From: Hevea brasiliensis
Taxonomy: Eukaryota > Streptophyta > Magnoliopsida > Malpighiales > Euphorbiaceae
Length of the DNA stretch: 64,000 bases
NCBI RefSeq assembly: GCF_030052815.1
Contig: NC_079503.1
Span: 59,376,735-59,440,734, forward strand
Reading direction: 5' to 3'
Part shown: piece after piece, positions 21,446 to 34,754 of the stretch
Layout: each line of letters begins with the position of its first letter
Numbering within the stretch: position 1 is the stretch's first letter
Notes under the pieces: generated by a model
The model's database searches: none
What the model was told of the DNA's origin: nothing
The model's input: the letters and a program-made list of their open reading frames with translations, nothing else
Program-made: the position numbers and the translations under genes

Positions 21446-24400
21446 TGTAATACCCCTATGTTCGGTAGTACGTTCTACTGTTCCGGCGACTAGTGTTGTC
21501 CGGATAGCTAGGATGCTTACAACTACACTTGGATATGAGTGAGGAGACATAAAATAATGAAATACAAGAAAAGAAAATACAAGAAAAACAAAAGAAAAAT
21601 AATAGCAATGAAATATAACCAAGTTAAAGGAGCCGAGAACCCTAGCGATGGGTGACCGCACCAGGAAGTCGCGGCGTGGACCGTTGACTAGCCCTGGACC
21701 ACAGAGAACCCTGGAAAATATTTTTAGGACTTAAATAAATGTCTATTGAAGTATAAATACCATTAGAAATATCAAAGACAAATTAATTAATTAGTACAAG
21801 GAAAAGTGAGAAATCGAAAAACGGACAAAACTCGGTGTTGCCGAAAAATCGAAAATGTAACCCGAATAGGGGCATTGTGGTCATTTGACACCCCAAGTTG
21901 TCTTTTGACCTAAATTTCCATTAAAAATATGTGATATTATACTTGGAAAATGTCATCAAAAATTAAATTAGTGGTACCTAATGTAAATAGCAAAAATGGG
22001 AAGCTTAATGTGGGAAAATGAAACCTTAGATTAAACTAATATTTAATTTTAACTTAGTGCTCCACTCAACCATCAAAGTGGACCACTAACTCATCATCTT
22101 GGGCAGAATAAACATCTTCATCATCAACCTTAGAATTAGCCGAAAATTGCTCCCAACAAACCTCCATTGCCGCATGACTTGAAAGCTCCATGCAAGTGTG
22201 ATTCAAGCTCCTTTCTTGGCACTTTCCTTCATTAAAAGTTGTCCATACACCTTGGGTAGTACATAGGCAACAAGATGACCAAATTTTGGAGAGGTTTTGA
22301 AGAGTTTCCAAAGTGGTAAGTAGGTGTTTTTGATGCTTGCTTCATTAAAGATTGTGTGGATGTTATGGGTACTTTAATTGTGGAGAGATTTTTGAGGTTT
22401 GATGTTTAAAGGGAGATGTGTACTTTTGGCAGCCATGGAAACTCCTTAAGGACTGTTTATTCTTGCTTGTAAATGGTAGATTAAAGGGTTGATTATGTGT
22501 TTATATATGTAGGAATAAATTGGGTCATGTATACTAAGCATATGTAAATGTGTACTTGAATTTGGAAGCTTGGAAATTAGTGGAGAGAGGTGTATGAATC
22601 GGCAGCTTGAATGTTGAACCATAAAAATGTTATTTCATGTTTGGTTTATGGAATATTAATGTTGAATTGTGGTACTTGTTATGGCAGCTTGTGTATATGT
22701 ATGATGGTGTGACGTTAGACATGTAAATGAGCTAGGTTAGGTGATTGAATTGTTGTAATTTGAGCTTGAAAAATTCTGTACTATATGGCGCATATTGAGT
22801 GTGATTATAAGCTGCCAAAATGACCAACAATGTGTTGTGAAATGTGTTTGTGTTATGGTATAAAATAGAAATGGCATAAATGTGTAATTTGGTAGGTGTT
22901 AAATGTATCCTTGATGAGTGATGGATAATGTGCAATAGGGCAGTGTGCATTTTAGCCTAGAACATTAAGTGTGTGGCTCCAATTAGTATGAAACCAATTG
23001 GAGGTGAAACTAGGCACAAAATGTGCCAACTTTCATGAAGGATGCTTACCAAAATTCTGCTTGTAAGGTAACTTGAAAAATGACCAAATCCAGATTAGTG
23101 CAATTAAGGCCTGAAAATTGACCATTTGGGCAGCAGTTAGTGTTTTGGCCATAACTCACTCAAAACAGGTCCAATTGACCTGAAATATTTACCATGAATA
23201 GTTGAGACATATATCTACAAGTCTTATGAAGACACCAAAGCCCATAAATGACCATAAGCAAGTCAAATAGCTTGCACAAGTTCGGGTCCAAAAACTAGCC
23301 GAACCTAAAATGACCTAAAATGACCTAAAGTAACCAATTTTGGTACATTCTGACCAGCAATAGTAAAATGACCATAACTTGGTCTACATAACTCAGAATG
23401 ACCTGAAATTTTGCCCCGCGTGCAATAAGACATAGATCTACAAGTTTGTAGTTTTGACCAAAACCAGAAAACCAAGGGAACTAGGTCATCCGGCTAGGTC
23501 AAACTAATATCCCGGAATCTAGCAAATTGCAATAAAGCACAATATACATGGAAATGAATTGGGTAACATATACCAACCCTAAAAGGCTACAAATGTGACA
23601 TATTGGTAACATTAAAACCTAATTCACCTAGAATGCATCGAGGGTCGACATCTTAGGTTGACTAAGGAAATAATAGAACTCAATGAATTACTTATTAAGC
23701 ATTATCGTTAGAGACAGTTTAAATGAGTACTGAAACACTTTAAATTGTGTTTCTCAGTTAGCAAGGACTCAGGGAAAGGGAATGAAACACTGAGTCAGAG
23801 CCAAGAGACAGTTATCAGAGGTTTGTGCACAATAATTATTTCTTTTGAATTTTCCAATTGAAATAAACTATGGATATTTGTATGTTATTGTTTTAAATTG
23901 TGTTTGTGCACAATAGTTATTTCTTTTGAATTTTTCAATTGAAATAAATTATGACTATTTGTATGTTATTGTTTTAAATTGTGCTTGTGCACAATAATTT
24001 TGATTTCTTATTTTCTACTTAAAAATTTATTTGAACATTATAGTTTTCAATTGTGTCTATGCACAATACTTTTTATATTCACTGCTTTTGCCAGAAAATT
24101 TATTTGGAGAAATGAGTTATGAATAATATTTGATTGTTCTGGCTTTGGGAATCTTATTTGGAAATTATTGTGTTGCCTACATTGCAAATGGAAATTTTGA
24201 GATAAATATGATTTGTGGTTTATATGAAATATTTAAATATTGTGATTTAGAATTGTTTTGATTCACACTTGGCATGACACTGTTACTATGTTCCTCCTGC
24301 ATTTATGGGGTGAGTGTGATTATATTCCTCCCTCTTTGAGTTATCAGTCTGGGGTGAGTGTGATTATTTTCCTCCCTCTCTGGTTTACCAGTTGAGGTTG

Positions 24401-25487
24401 TAGATCGGATGAGTACTCATTAGCTAGCTAGCCACCTCCCTCATTGATTTCGATTAGTGGGGTTGTAGATTGCTTTGTCGTGATGTACAACACGGCATTG
24501 ATCGGAATTTTTGTGTCATGGCTTAAGTTGTGTATGAATTGGCAACACTGTATTTGTTAAATTATTTGATCCAAAATTTTTTTATAATGAGCTTTGATAA
24601 TTTGTGAAATGTAATTGTGCAGCATTTAAATTGTGTTATTGATTTGCAAAACGGTATTATTCAGTTATTTGATCAAATTGTGTTATTGATTAGCAAAACT
24701 GTATTATTCAGTTATTTGATCAAATTTGTGTTATATGAACTTTGTAAATTATAAAATGGAATTGTGAACTTTTGATTTGTGAATTATCAATAAAAGACTT
24801 ATGTATTGCATTTCAAATTGTTATTGTGCACCACTGAGTAAATTTTACTCAGCGATAGCTTTCATTCATTGTCATAGGTAGATCGATCGATGGTAAAGCA
24901 GACTAGGCTGCTAGTGCTTCAGTGAGAGATCATCAGGTATATTGAGTATACCATATGTTGAATTTTGTATTATACTGTATGATCACTGTATGTATATAGT
25001 GTTCTTGGTTTTGAGCAGTTGTAAATTAAAATTGTACATTGAAGTTGTAAAATAAATTGTAAATTATTTTGGGCTTGTAAAATTTGTACTATATTTCTTT
25101 TGTCTCAGCCTTTGGAAATATTTAAAAATTATTGTGGTTTTGAGTTGAGAAACATATTGTGTTGATTAAATGTTGGAGTTTGAGATTGAGAAATATATTT
25201 GAAGTGCTTTTTACAGGTTTTTTAAGAATTGCTTTATTCAAAATACAGATGGCACTCCGCCAAAATTTTTACAGAAATTACTAATAATTCAAATGTGTTA
25301 GCTGTTTTACTTCAGTTCAAAAAAAGTTTTTAACACCTGTAAATAGTGCTCACCACTGTAAAAGGAAGTAAGAAAAGTTTTAAAATCCCTTGTAGTGTAT
25401 TTAATGGGTTATCAGTAGATGAAGTTGGTAATTCATTAGGTATACTACGGGATCATGTCATGCCTTACAGAAGGGTAGGGTGTGACA
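21446..25487 (+). repeat. 3' LTR of element A
   Basis: 4042 bp, TGTAATACCCC to GGTGTGACA, followed by the AGAAA duplication. It is collinear with 2040-6130 and 49 bp shorter; one 47-bp repeat unit accounts for almost all of that. Confidence 0.92.
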
Positions 25488-25492
25488 AGAAA

Positions 25493-27181
25493 CAATTTCT
25501 AGCAATTTTAATTCAAGAGAATGTTAGCAATTCTCTTTGAATTGATGAGAGATGAAGAAGAAGAGAGGAAGAGGAAGACAAGGTGGCGGCACTTCTTTTG
25601 AGAAAATTAGATTGTTCTATTTTTTTCTTTCATCCTTTTCCTTATATAGTTAGGTCATCACTTAAAAACCTTACTACATGTCATATTCTGATTGAATCGC
25701 AGTTTAATTGACCCAATCACATTATGCCAAGTGTCAAACCTAGATTTAATATTGACTTTGATAATCTTACACGATTAAAAGACAAATTGCAAGCTTATGT
25801 GTAGTGCCATGTGTCACCATCTCATGGTGCCACATGTCACCCTGTGATATGACCAAAATACCATTGTGTTTTAATTTTGATTTCTCAACCCAAAATAATT
25901 ATTTCTCTTCTTCTAATCAATTTATATCAAATATAAATTAATTGATTAATCTCTATTAATTAATTTCTCATAATTAAATTCATATTTAAACACTTTAAAT
26001 ATAAATTTAACTTATACTATACATCCAATAACCTAGATTTGGTTTCAAGCCATACTAGGGACTTTGCAATCTAATTGCAGACCAAACCTATTTAATTAAT
26101 CATTTAAACTCTTTAACTAATTAATTAAATCACATTTAACTTGGTGATTACTTGTGTATGTATGTGACTCACTAGGCTCATCACTAATTGGCAATGAGAT
26201 ATGATATCAACTCTCAATATCATCAGAACTCTTTCTTAACATAAATGATTTCTCTAAATTATTTTATGCACCTCATAGACCATGGTTAACACCTAACATA
26301 GCATGCCATGGCCTCCCAATCAGTAATAAGGTTTACCTTAAATGAACCTATAATCATATGTTACCATGCACTAGAATCTCTCTGTTACAAAATCCCAATT
26401 CGAGCTGCAGTCATGGTTTATGTCAAACCCCATTTGCTATGAATATTATGTTCTCTTTTAATTCCAGTTCTTGATTAAAAAGATTTTTTCATCAGAAACT
26501 CTTTTCTAATTAAATCTATCTGTCCTAGCCAGGAACTTGAAACATCAAGAACAATTAAATGAACATACAATTTTATCCCTGTTTACTTAGGATAATAGAT
26601 TCCATCTTGATTAACACCTAACTCCATATATAACTAGTAGGAGCCAACACATGCCCAGATACCCGTACATAGTATAAGTATGAAAACAGTATCAAACTCA
26701 AACCACCTATATACAAGATAACTGTGCTATCTCAGGTCTAAAGATTATATGCAATGATATAATTTATGACAATGCATTAACAAGAGTAAACTCCATATGC
26801 TTGTCATAAATGTCACTGGTTCAGCCTACTTATCATGCATAAGTGCCTATCATGTTTGTTATATGGCATGAGACTCACCATTCCATCTTATTTATATCTC
26901 ATATAAATACATTGGGAACAAACATGAATACAATATTTCTGGATAAGTCATGTCCTATGTGAAGTATCCTTGATTGTGAACCAATTTATGATACTTTATG
27001 CTAGAAATACTATCACTCATATTCTTAACAACTTAAGAATATAATTTCTAACAAAATATCAATGGACATTTTCTATTACACTTAAATATATTATGTAAAT
27101 GGAAAAGTGAAAATGCCTTTTATTAATAAAACATGTGCAAGATACATACTAAATGATATGCTCTAAGGCATGCTACTAACA
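25493..27181 (-). mobile_element. Copia solo LTR (minus), U3-side segment
   Basis: Continuation of the LTR that begins at 1617. The two segments total 2112 bp, against 2107 and 2105 bp for the full copies at 54463 and 57605. On the minus strand it starts TGTTAGTAG. The right flank CACAC (27182-27186) equals the left flank at 1612-1616. Confidence 0.9.
25641..25648 (-). promoter_or_regulatory. TATA box of copia solo LTR
   Basis: Minus-strand TATATAAG, conserved in all four LTR copies of this copia family (also 44696-44703, 55997-56004 and 58172-58179 on the minus strand). Confidence 0.65.
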
Positions 27182-27186
27182 CACAC

Positions 27187-28140
27187 ACCAATTTCACTCT
27201 CTAGCACCAAAGCCCCAATTTCCCCAGGAACCCTAATCTCCCATATTTCAATTTATACAAATCTCATACAATTTCTTTACTCCAATCATGCGCACTACTT
27301 CCTCAATTACATTAAAATACATGAAACCCTAATTTTTTCTAAATTAGCCAAAACCCTGGTTTAGGTTCTATGTATGTTTCCTTTCAATTTCTCATGAAAT
27401 TTCGTCATAAATTAACTTCATTCAAAGCTTATACAACTAATCTAATATGAAAAGAAACTTACTTTAGGTGACCACTTTAAATCTTCAATTTCTTCCAATT
27501 CTTTTATTCTCTTAGCTTTTAATCTCTCAATGAAAGATAAATTTGATGTTTTTTGCCAATTAGATAGAAAACCCATGGAGAAAAAGTGGGGAAAATCAAG
27601 GGTTGAGAGAGGTTATAAGTGGAAAAATGAATAAAGAAGAAAGAAAAGAGAGGGAGAGGGAGAGAGTGTAGGATGGCATAGTGGGCGAAAAGAAGAAGGT
27701 AAATGGCCTTTTTATTTTTAGTTAAGTATCTTGTCTCTTATATATTTATCCCCAAAAATTAACTAATTTAAATTAAAATTTTAATTGTGTCATAAAAGTA
27801 ATTAAACTTAAGTTTTTATTTCCTTTCTTTTCTTTTTACATTTACATTTAATTTTCTCAAAATTTCTTCATAATTCAATAATTTATTTTCATTTAATTTA
27901 ATTGACATTTTGGTCAAAAATCAACTCTTAAAGTGAATTAACCAAAATGCCCCTCATCGGGTCAAAATCCTTCTTTTTTCTAATACCCAATGAGTCCTTA
28001 GATTTTTGGTTCACTTAAATTTTTATTGTGTCTATCTCAATTAGTTTTCTTTTTATTTTTGGTCCTCAAGGTGTCTTTGAATAGTACAAGTCATAACAAA
28101 AAATGGTACTATTTATAACTTTGTGGTTTGGGGAATTACA
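27187..28140 (-). mobile_element. Gypsy LTR F, right part with LTR start
   Basis: Minus-strand LTR whose start on that strand is TGTAATTCCCC (plus-strand end at 28140). It carries the GGGCATTTTGGT-type stretch and the purine-rich (AG)n tract near 27640-27665 on the plus strand. The LTR continues left as 1-1611 after the copia LTR. At 28141 it abuts LTR E, so F was apparently inserted in E; the expected duplication partner lies outside the window. Confidence 0.65.
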
Positions 28141-29365
28141 ACAGTATCTAGTGCTAGTTATATTGATTACATACGTGGTTAACGTTATGCGTCCCATGGT
28201 ATGACGGCCCGCGGCACAAGTGTGTCTTGTGCTAGTTTACCCACTTATCTAGTTTAGTCAGCCTATCATAGGTTACGTGGACAGTGAAATTTGTTAAGAA
28301 TTATGGAGATTAAATAAATGAGTAAAAAGGACTTGAAATAAACTAGATTAGCTCTAAAAATTTTATTTATTATGTAATGATCCAAAACACCTAGAAAGTA
28401 TTGAGTGAAGTGATAAAAAGATTAGCAAAATAAATATAACTCAAATAAATATTACAAATGCATCTTCTATAATAAGATGAATATAAATTCAATATTTTTA
28501 TTAATTTGTATATTGTATATTATTACTGTAAATTTAGAAACTAAGCGCTTCCAAAGAGGAACAAAAAGGATAAAACATAGTTAATATTAGAAATTTCATA
28601 TGAAATCAAAATAATTCTTGATGCACAAATTATGCTTCATTTTCATCTTTATTCGTATATTTTATTTCCCTGTTATATTATTGCACCACTAAGCAGAAAA
28701 TGCTTAGCTCGATGGATTGTTTCCCTCGCGTAGGTACTGAAGATAAAGCCCAATAGACATTAGACTGAGATTTTGGAGTCCAGATCTGCAGAAGTGTTCA
28801 GGTTGTCACCTCCTCAGCAATGCATGTAGATAGGGCCCATATAGGTCATATTAATAGATTCTGTACATCATAAATATTTCCTATGTTGTAATGTAAATTA
28901 TGAAAATGTATTTAATATGCATGTGATGTCAATTAATAAATTGGCCCTTTCATATGTAATTAATTTATATATAATGTAAATTATGAATTTAGGTAATTCA
29001 TGTAAATTAATGAAATTTGAGTATTTTTATATATGAATTGAGCATGAATGGATTTGCATAGAAATGAATATGCAATTGAAATAAATAATGATATTTGAAA
29101 TGATGAGATGGTTGTGATAGATATGGATGAGATTATTATTGGCAAAATATATTGTTGAAATTTTTAAATAGGTGAATATGGAGACACACCAAATAGAAAT
29201 AGAATAGGGAAAACTCCATCAGTTTCTCCTTAGAATATAATTGATTTTAAAATATAACGAGATTGAAAATTTTTAAAGGAATAAAGTAAGATAAGATAAG
29301 GTGCTCTGACATCAATGTAGCACGCCTTGCTCAATTACTCTATAGACCGAGTAAGGGGTATTACA
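28141..29365 (+). mobile_element. Gypsy LTR E, 3' part
   Basis: Plus-strand 3' end of a large gypsy LTR, ending GGGGTATTACA. It matches the last ~1.2 kb of solo LTR J (47640-48889), including CGTCCCATGGTATGA, CACCACTAAGCAG..GCTTAGC and the terminal GTAGCACGCCTTGCTC block. Its 5' part should lie left of the window, beyond F. Non-coding. Confidence 0.75.
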
Positions 29366-29597
29366 CCTTTCGTGGGGTTCGATTAACTATTCCTCTGTGC
29401 AAGACTATTAATAAGTCACAAATAACTTGTTTTATCTGGATAGACTTAAAAAATACTAACTCCCCCAAATTTTGCCTCTATTATAGAAATTGCTGAGAAT
29501 GATTTAATTCCAACTCCATAAGCACATCCCAATTTCCTATCTCCACTAATGTAGCAAATACTTTTAAAAGATCAAAAGGTCTTTAGAAGGGTTATAA
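29366..29597. other. Unassigned 232-bp block between LTRs E and D
   Basis: Follows the end of LTR E and precedes LTR D. It matches no other part of the window by eye and has no long frame. As the left flank of D it may be part of the underlying Athila-like element that resumes at 42016, but no motif proves this. Confidence 0.4.
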
Positions 29598-32500
29598 TGT
29601 AATGCCCTCACTTTACATAGTCCGTACATTCTGCTGCTCCGATGGACACATCTAAGCCAAAGTGGATAGAATTCAACTTCATCTTCAACCTCACTCCATT
29701 GTGCCGAATTGCTCCTCCCATAAAACCTCCATGGCTGAATGTTAAGAGCTTCCATAACTCCACCATTTTCAACTCAAAACCTAAGGCTCACTTCATTAAC
29801 TTTAATCCTCACATCACAAGGAAGCATTTGATGGTAATTTGAAGCAAGATTGGCGAGGTTTTAGCAAGCTCCAATAAGAGGTAAGTGCTTATTTTCTTCC
29901 CTTGCTTAAATAAAGTTTGTGTTGAGGTTATGGGGAGTATTTTAGTTGAAAATTTTGAAAGAAATTGTTGAGTTTGCAATCTGCCCATTTTAGGCAGCCA
30001 TGGGAGGTGAGCTTGCTTGAGTTTTTCTTATATTAAATTGATGGGAATTGATGGGAATTAGTGTTGGTTGAGTCAATTTGAAGTGCTAGCAATTTAATCC
30101 TCTTGTATGTGTGATTGAACAATTGAATTTATGGTTTTGGAAGTAATTGTGAAAGCCTTAGCAAACTGCCATTTTTGGCAGCCTTGAAGAGCATGGATTA
30201 GTGTTTGATCTCATGAAATTAATTGATGAATTCTATTAGTGATGATTTAAGGGCATTGTATATGACGTGATAGTGGAAGTATATGTAACAAATTAAGTGA
30301 TTACATGTATATATATTGTGTTGAATGTAACTTTGAGAATTAAAGTTATAATGTGTGTATTGAGAATTGTTATATTCTGCCCAAAGTGACCAAAATGTGA
30401 TGTGATGAATGGTCATGGTATGATACCAATTCAGAATTGGATATGAGAAATGAACTTATAGCAAGGTGAATGTGCATTTGGTTGGTGTTTGAGCAATGTG
30501 TTTAAGGGTAGTATGTAATTGAGCTTATAACCCTAATTGTGTGACCCCAATTGGTATGAGGCTAATTGGAGGAAAAACTAGGAATAAAATAAGCCAACTT
30601 TCATGTAGAAGTGTTGCCCAAATTCTTTCTAGAAGTGACCTAAAAGAATAACCTACTCTGGAATTAAAACTTTGAGAACCCAGAAATTGACTATATGAAG
30701 AGTAGTTATTAAAATGACCATAACTCACTCGAAACTAGTCCAAATGACTTAAAATTTATACCATTGGAAAGGTTAGATATAGAGCTACAACTTTGGTGAA
30801 GACCACCAAGCCCAGAAATGCCAATTACTAAATCAAAATGATCGCCAATGTTGGGTTACAAAAACTGGCCGAATTGACTTTGACCTAAAAATGACCTAAA
30901 TTTTGCAATATAAGTGCAACTTGACCAGCAATAGTAAAATGACCATAAATTGGTCCATAAAACTCCAAATGACATGAAATCAGTCCCAAAATTTCAATAA
31001 GACATAGATCTACAATATTGGTAATTTGACCAAAACCCAGAAATCAAGGGAACTAGGTTAATTAACTTGATTAATTTGGCACACTAAATCTGGAATTGGC
31101 ACATTTGACCATAAAATCTAGAAAATTCAAATAAGCATATCTCCCACAAGAAGTGTCCAATTTAAATGAGCCATACCAATTTGGAAACTAAGAAAGAGAC
31201 CTAAAACTTTGTTTCAGGCAACGTCCTCAAATTATAAATGTATAGGACTAGAATTTAAGGTCAAAGCTACTGACCTAAATAGAAGTATCTTAAAATAGGA
31301 CATTTGAATTCAAGCTAATTGTGTGACCATAAATAATTCTATAAAGTTTGAAAAATTGCAATAAAATTATAAATGACTATAAGACATAGGGCAACAAATC
31401 CTATGAAGAATGCTAAGCCTAAATGTTACTACAAACTATCCAAATAAATTAGTCAAATTCAGTATCGAATCTGCCTATTAAGGAAACCAAAGTTTAGATT
31501 TGACCTAGTTATGGTTAATTGACCATAACTTGAGTTATATAACTCCAAATGGAGTGATTCAAAAAGGAAATTAAAGAAGATACAATAACAAACAATTTGA
31601 TAAAGAGAATTTTTCCAAATTCCCACTGTAACTTGGTCCAATAGAATAGTTAACATTGGGAATTAAATAAATTGTTGGATTAATTATGAGATATGGTACT
31701 GAAACACTGTGTATTGTGTGTTTCAGTTGAAAAAGAGATTGAAAAGGGATCTTCAAAGGAAAAACAAGAATTGAAGTAAATAAGAGGTTTGTGCACAACT
31801 AGTTTTTAATTCATTTTGTTCTGAATATTTTATACGATTAAATGACGTTATTTTCCTTATGTATTATGTTTATCAAGTATTGGATTTAATTTAATGATTA
31901 TTGAAATCGTTATAGTATGTATGAATTTAGCTTTGTGAAATGATATTTCAACAAGTATTAAGCATTGTTGTGGATTGAATAAATTATGTTTTGGAAAATT
32001 GTGATAGAATATATTTTGAATTGTGATAGGTAATTCGCATGGAAAAATACAAATTTATGTTTTGAATTGTGATGAGCATAAAAATTATTGGATATTAGAA
32101 TTGACTTTGAATTGAATTGTATTGTGATTTATGCTCACAAAAAGGACAAAGAGATTTATGATATTATTTTATATCTCACTATAGATGCTTGACTAGGTTA
32201 TTACCCGTCTCTCTCATTTGTTGAGGAGACAATGGAGTTCGCTTTGTTTTGATTACCATGGTACGTGCACAGGCTTAGATTCTTCTCTGATTAGAGGTTA
32301 GATCTAAGTTTTTTGTTATGGCCCTTTCGAAAGTTTCATTATTGTAGTGTACTGTGCACGATGATTCGACCTCCCCGACCATAGGGAGTTAGAATCCCGA
32401 TTCGACCTTCCCGACCATAGGGAGTTAGAATCACCCCAGAAATGGCCCTTTTTAGATTAGTCTTGCATAGCTAGTGAGATAAAGAATGATTTTTTGAATA

Positions 32501-32782
32501 GTAAAGAATTTTGATTTCAAATGGGATTTATGCATACTTGATTTTATTGAAATTAATATTTATTTTCATAAATTGCTGGAATAACTTTAATTATTCAGTT
32601 GTGATTTGAAAAATTAAAATTTTTTATCAAGGTTATTTAAACAAATGATTATATTATTGGCAACAATTATTTTGACCTTTGGAATTTTTATGAAGTATAA
32701 GATTTCCAAATTATTTGTTATAATTTTGTCAACATATATATGGTATTATATTTTAAATTATAGTTGTGCACCACTGAGTTCA

Positions 32783-33195
32783 TGTGACACCCCTTACCCG
32801 TCTACAGTGTAGCCGAGCAGGTTATGCCACTCAGTGTGTCGGAACACCAATTCATGTTTCAATTTCAATTAATCCTTTTTAATTTATTTATTTATAATTT
32901 TTGAGATACTGAAGTGAATTGAGAAATTGTTGAGAATATATTGGAGGTTGATTGAGAATAATGTGATGATATTATTGGAAGTGTTTTGAACAGGTTCAGA
33001 AGAACTGTTTTTCCAATTTATAGCCGGCACTGTGCCGGATTTTCTATAAAATTTGCAGAAAAATTTAGACTTATCAAAAATTATAAATAAATGAATTAAA
33101 AAGGATTAATTGAAATTGAAACATGAATTGGTGTTCCGACACACTGAGTGGCATAACTTGCTCGGCTACACTGTAGACGGGTAAGGGATGTCACA
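32783..33195 (+). repeat. 413-bp 5' LTR of C with inverted U5 at its outer end
   Basis: The first ~118 bp (TGTGACACCCC..ATAATTTTT) are the reverse complement of the last ~118 bp of the same LTR (about 33078-33195), with only a few mismatches. A ~177-bp direct-orientation spacer matches 40861-41000 of the 3' LTR. The normal U3 start (TGTAACACCC, as at 38057) and some 2.8 kb are absent. The outer end sits exactly on the GTTCA duplication. A CCGGCAC..GTGCCGG palindrome lies at 33024-33038. Confidence 0.88.
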
Positions 33196-33200
33196 TTTAG

Positions 33201-33212
33201 TGGTATCAGAGC
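33201..33212 (+). other. Primer-binding site of element C (tRNA-iMet)
   Basis: TGGTATCAGAGC five bases after the LTR end. Confidence 0.9.
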
Positions 33213-33322
33213 ATCGATTTAGGCGTTTCTGGGTCTAGATAGAGTACATACCATTGCATTGCATTTGTAAGTGTTGAGGTGACACTGATGCATATCTGTT
33301 TTTTTCTTATTTTGAATAGGAT

Positions 33323-34560
33323 ATGGATCCTGCTTCGCAAATAGCAGTTGATGAAGAGGTGGAGAGTCATGCTCCACCAAGGGCTGAGTCTGGGGGTAGG
33401 GGAGAATCTGCTCCACCAGCAGCTGAGGCACCTGCTCAACCTCAGTTTGCTCTATTCCAGCAAATGACTGAGTTCTACCGGCAAATGATGGGGGCAATTC
33501 CACCACCACAACCACAGCCACAACCTCCACCAGCCCCACATAAGTCCCATTTGGAGAAATTGCGAAAACATGGGGCTGTAGACTTCTTTGGAAAGAGGGA
33601 GGATGATCCCATTGCTGCAAAAAATTAGTTGGACAGAACCATCAAAGTACTGAAATAGCTAAACTGCACCCCCGAGCAGAACCTGGTGGGTGCTGTGTCC
33701 CTACTTCAAGATGATGCATATCAGTGGTGGGACACAGTAACCAGTGAGGTGCAACCTGAACGGATCACCTGGGAATTCTTCCTCATAGAGTTCAGGAAGA
33801 AATATATTAGTAAAGTGTATTTAGAAGAGCGAAAAAGGGAATTCATCAGTTTGAGATAGAGACAGTTGTCAGTGGCTGAGTATGAGCGTGAGTTTGTCAG
33901 ACTGAGTCGGTATGGGAGGGAGATAGTCCCTACCGAGACAGAGAGGTGCAGACGGTTTGAAGAAGGGCTCAATGACAACATCAAAGTCATGATCACAGCA
34001 CTGGAGACCACAGATTTTTCTAAACTGGTGGATGCTGCATCAAAAGTGGAAAGGGTCAGAATCAATGAACAAAATAGAAGGGAAAGACAGCAGAAGAGGG
34101 GTTCGGGTCATTCCAGTGCATTTTTTGGTGCCAGTAAGAAGAGTAAGGGTCCTCCTGCTCAGAGTTCAAGACCACCACAGGGTCAGGGTCAGTCTCAGGG
34201 GCCCAGACCACAGTTCACACCTAGGAGAGGCCAGCCCACACCATCAATGGGCAGCTCTCCAGGGACGGTGTTTAGGGGACTAGCCCCTGCATCTTTTGCC
34301 TATCAGTACTGTTAGAAGTGGCCTAAAGGGGAGTGTTGGCGAGTGACCGGTGCATGCTTATGGTGTGGATCGACAGAACACCAGCAAGAATTGTCCGAAA
34401 AGGACTACTACTGTTGCTCCAACACAAACTAACAGACCTACTCCTACACCATAAAGAGGTAGGAAGCCTGATAAACCTAAGGCAGCTGGTCCATCACTGA
34501 GGCCTACATCCGAGTCAACTGAGAGGCCAGACACTAGAATACTAGGCAGGGCTTTTGCCA
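33323..34560 (+). pseudogene. gag: Element C gag
   Basis: Begins at ATG 33323 with an acidic, Pro-rich N-terminus. The Retrotrans_gag core spans about 33560-34060, including W-W-D and F-R-K-K-Y. A Q/G/P-rich linker follows, then a zinc-knuckle region (C-x2-C-x5-H). Four in-frame TAG codons interrupt it, at 33626, 33656, 33857 and 34313; each stands where related gags have Trp (TGG) or Gln (CAG). A frameshift follows near 34370. The segment to 34560 is the basic linker before the protease. Confidence 0.85.
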
Positions 34561-34754
34561 TCAGAGCTCAAGAGAAGCAATATGCCCCGGATGTCATCAG
34601 GGGTACGTTTTCCCTCTACAACACTTCTGTACATGCATTGGTGGATCCATGATCCACTTAGTCCTACATTTGCATCAAACTACCCATAAAGAGGGGAGTT
34701 CTAGTAGAGGAGAGTGATCAAGACATTCTGGTCACAAATCTACTAGGCCATAGT

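Larger units (their letters stand above)
2040..25487 (+). mobile_element. Element A: Tekay-like Ty3/gypsy retrotransposon with nested CRM insert
   Basis: Complete LTR-to-LTR element bounded by TG..CA and flanked by a perfect AGAAA duplication (2035-2039, 25488-25492). It has about 4.1 kb LTRs, a tRNA-iMet primer site, remnants of gag and protease, a stub of RT and a purine tract. Without the nested composite (7159-19796) it is about 10.8 kb. The gag core and most of RT, all RNase H and all INT are missing, so it is a non-autonomous or decayed copy. The zinc-knuckle and protease sequence and the large LTRs place it near the Tekay/Del chromoviruses. Confidence 0.9.

Noticed and set aside
29642..29842. 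66-residue plus-strand ORF in LTR D
   Set aside because: Short, within LTR sequence, no recognisable motif, no homolog frame in related LTRs.
32783..33195. 413-bp TIR element (MITE) separate from C
   Set aside because: The right arm is contiguous with a primer-binding site and gag, and the same U5 ends the 3' LTR at 41305 next to the matching GTTCA. Kept only as an alternative to test.
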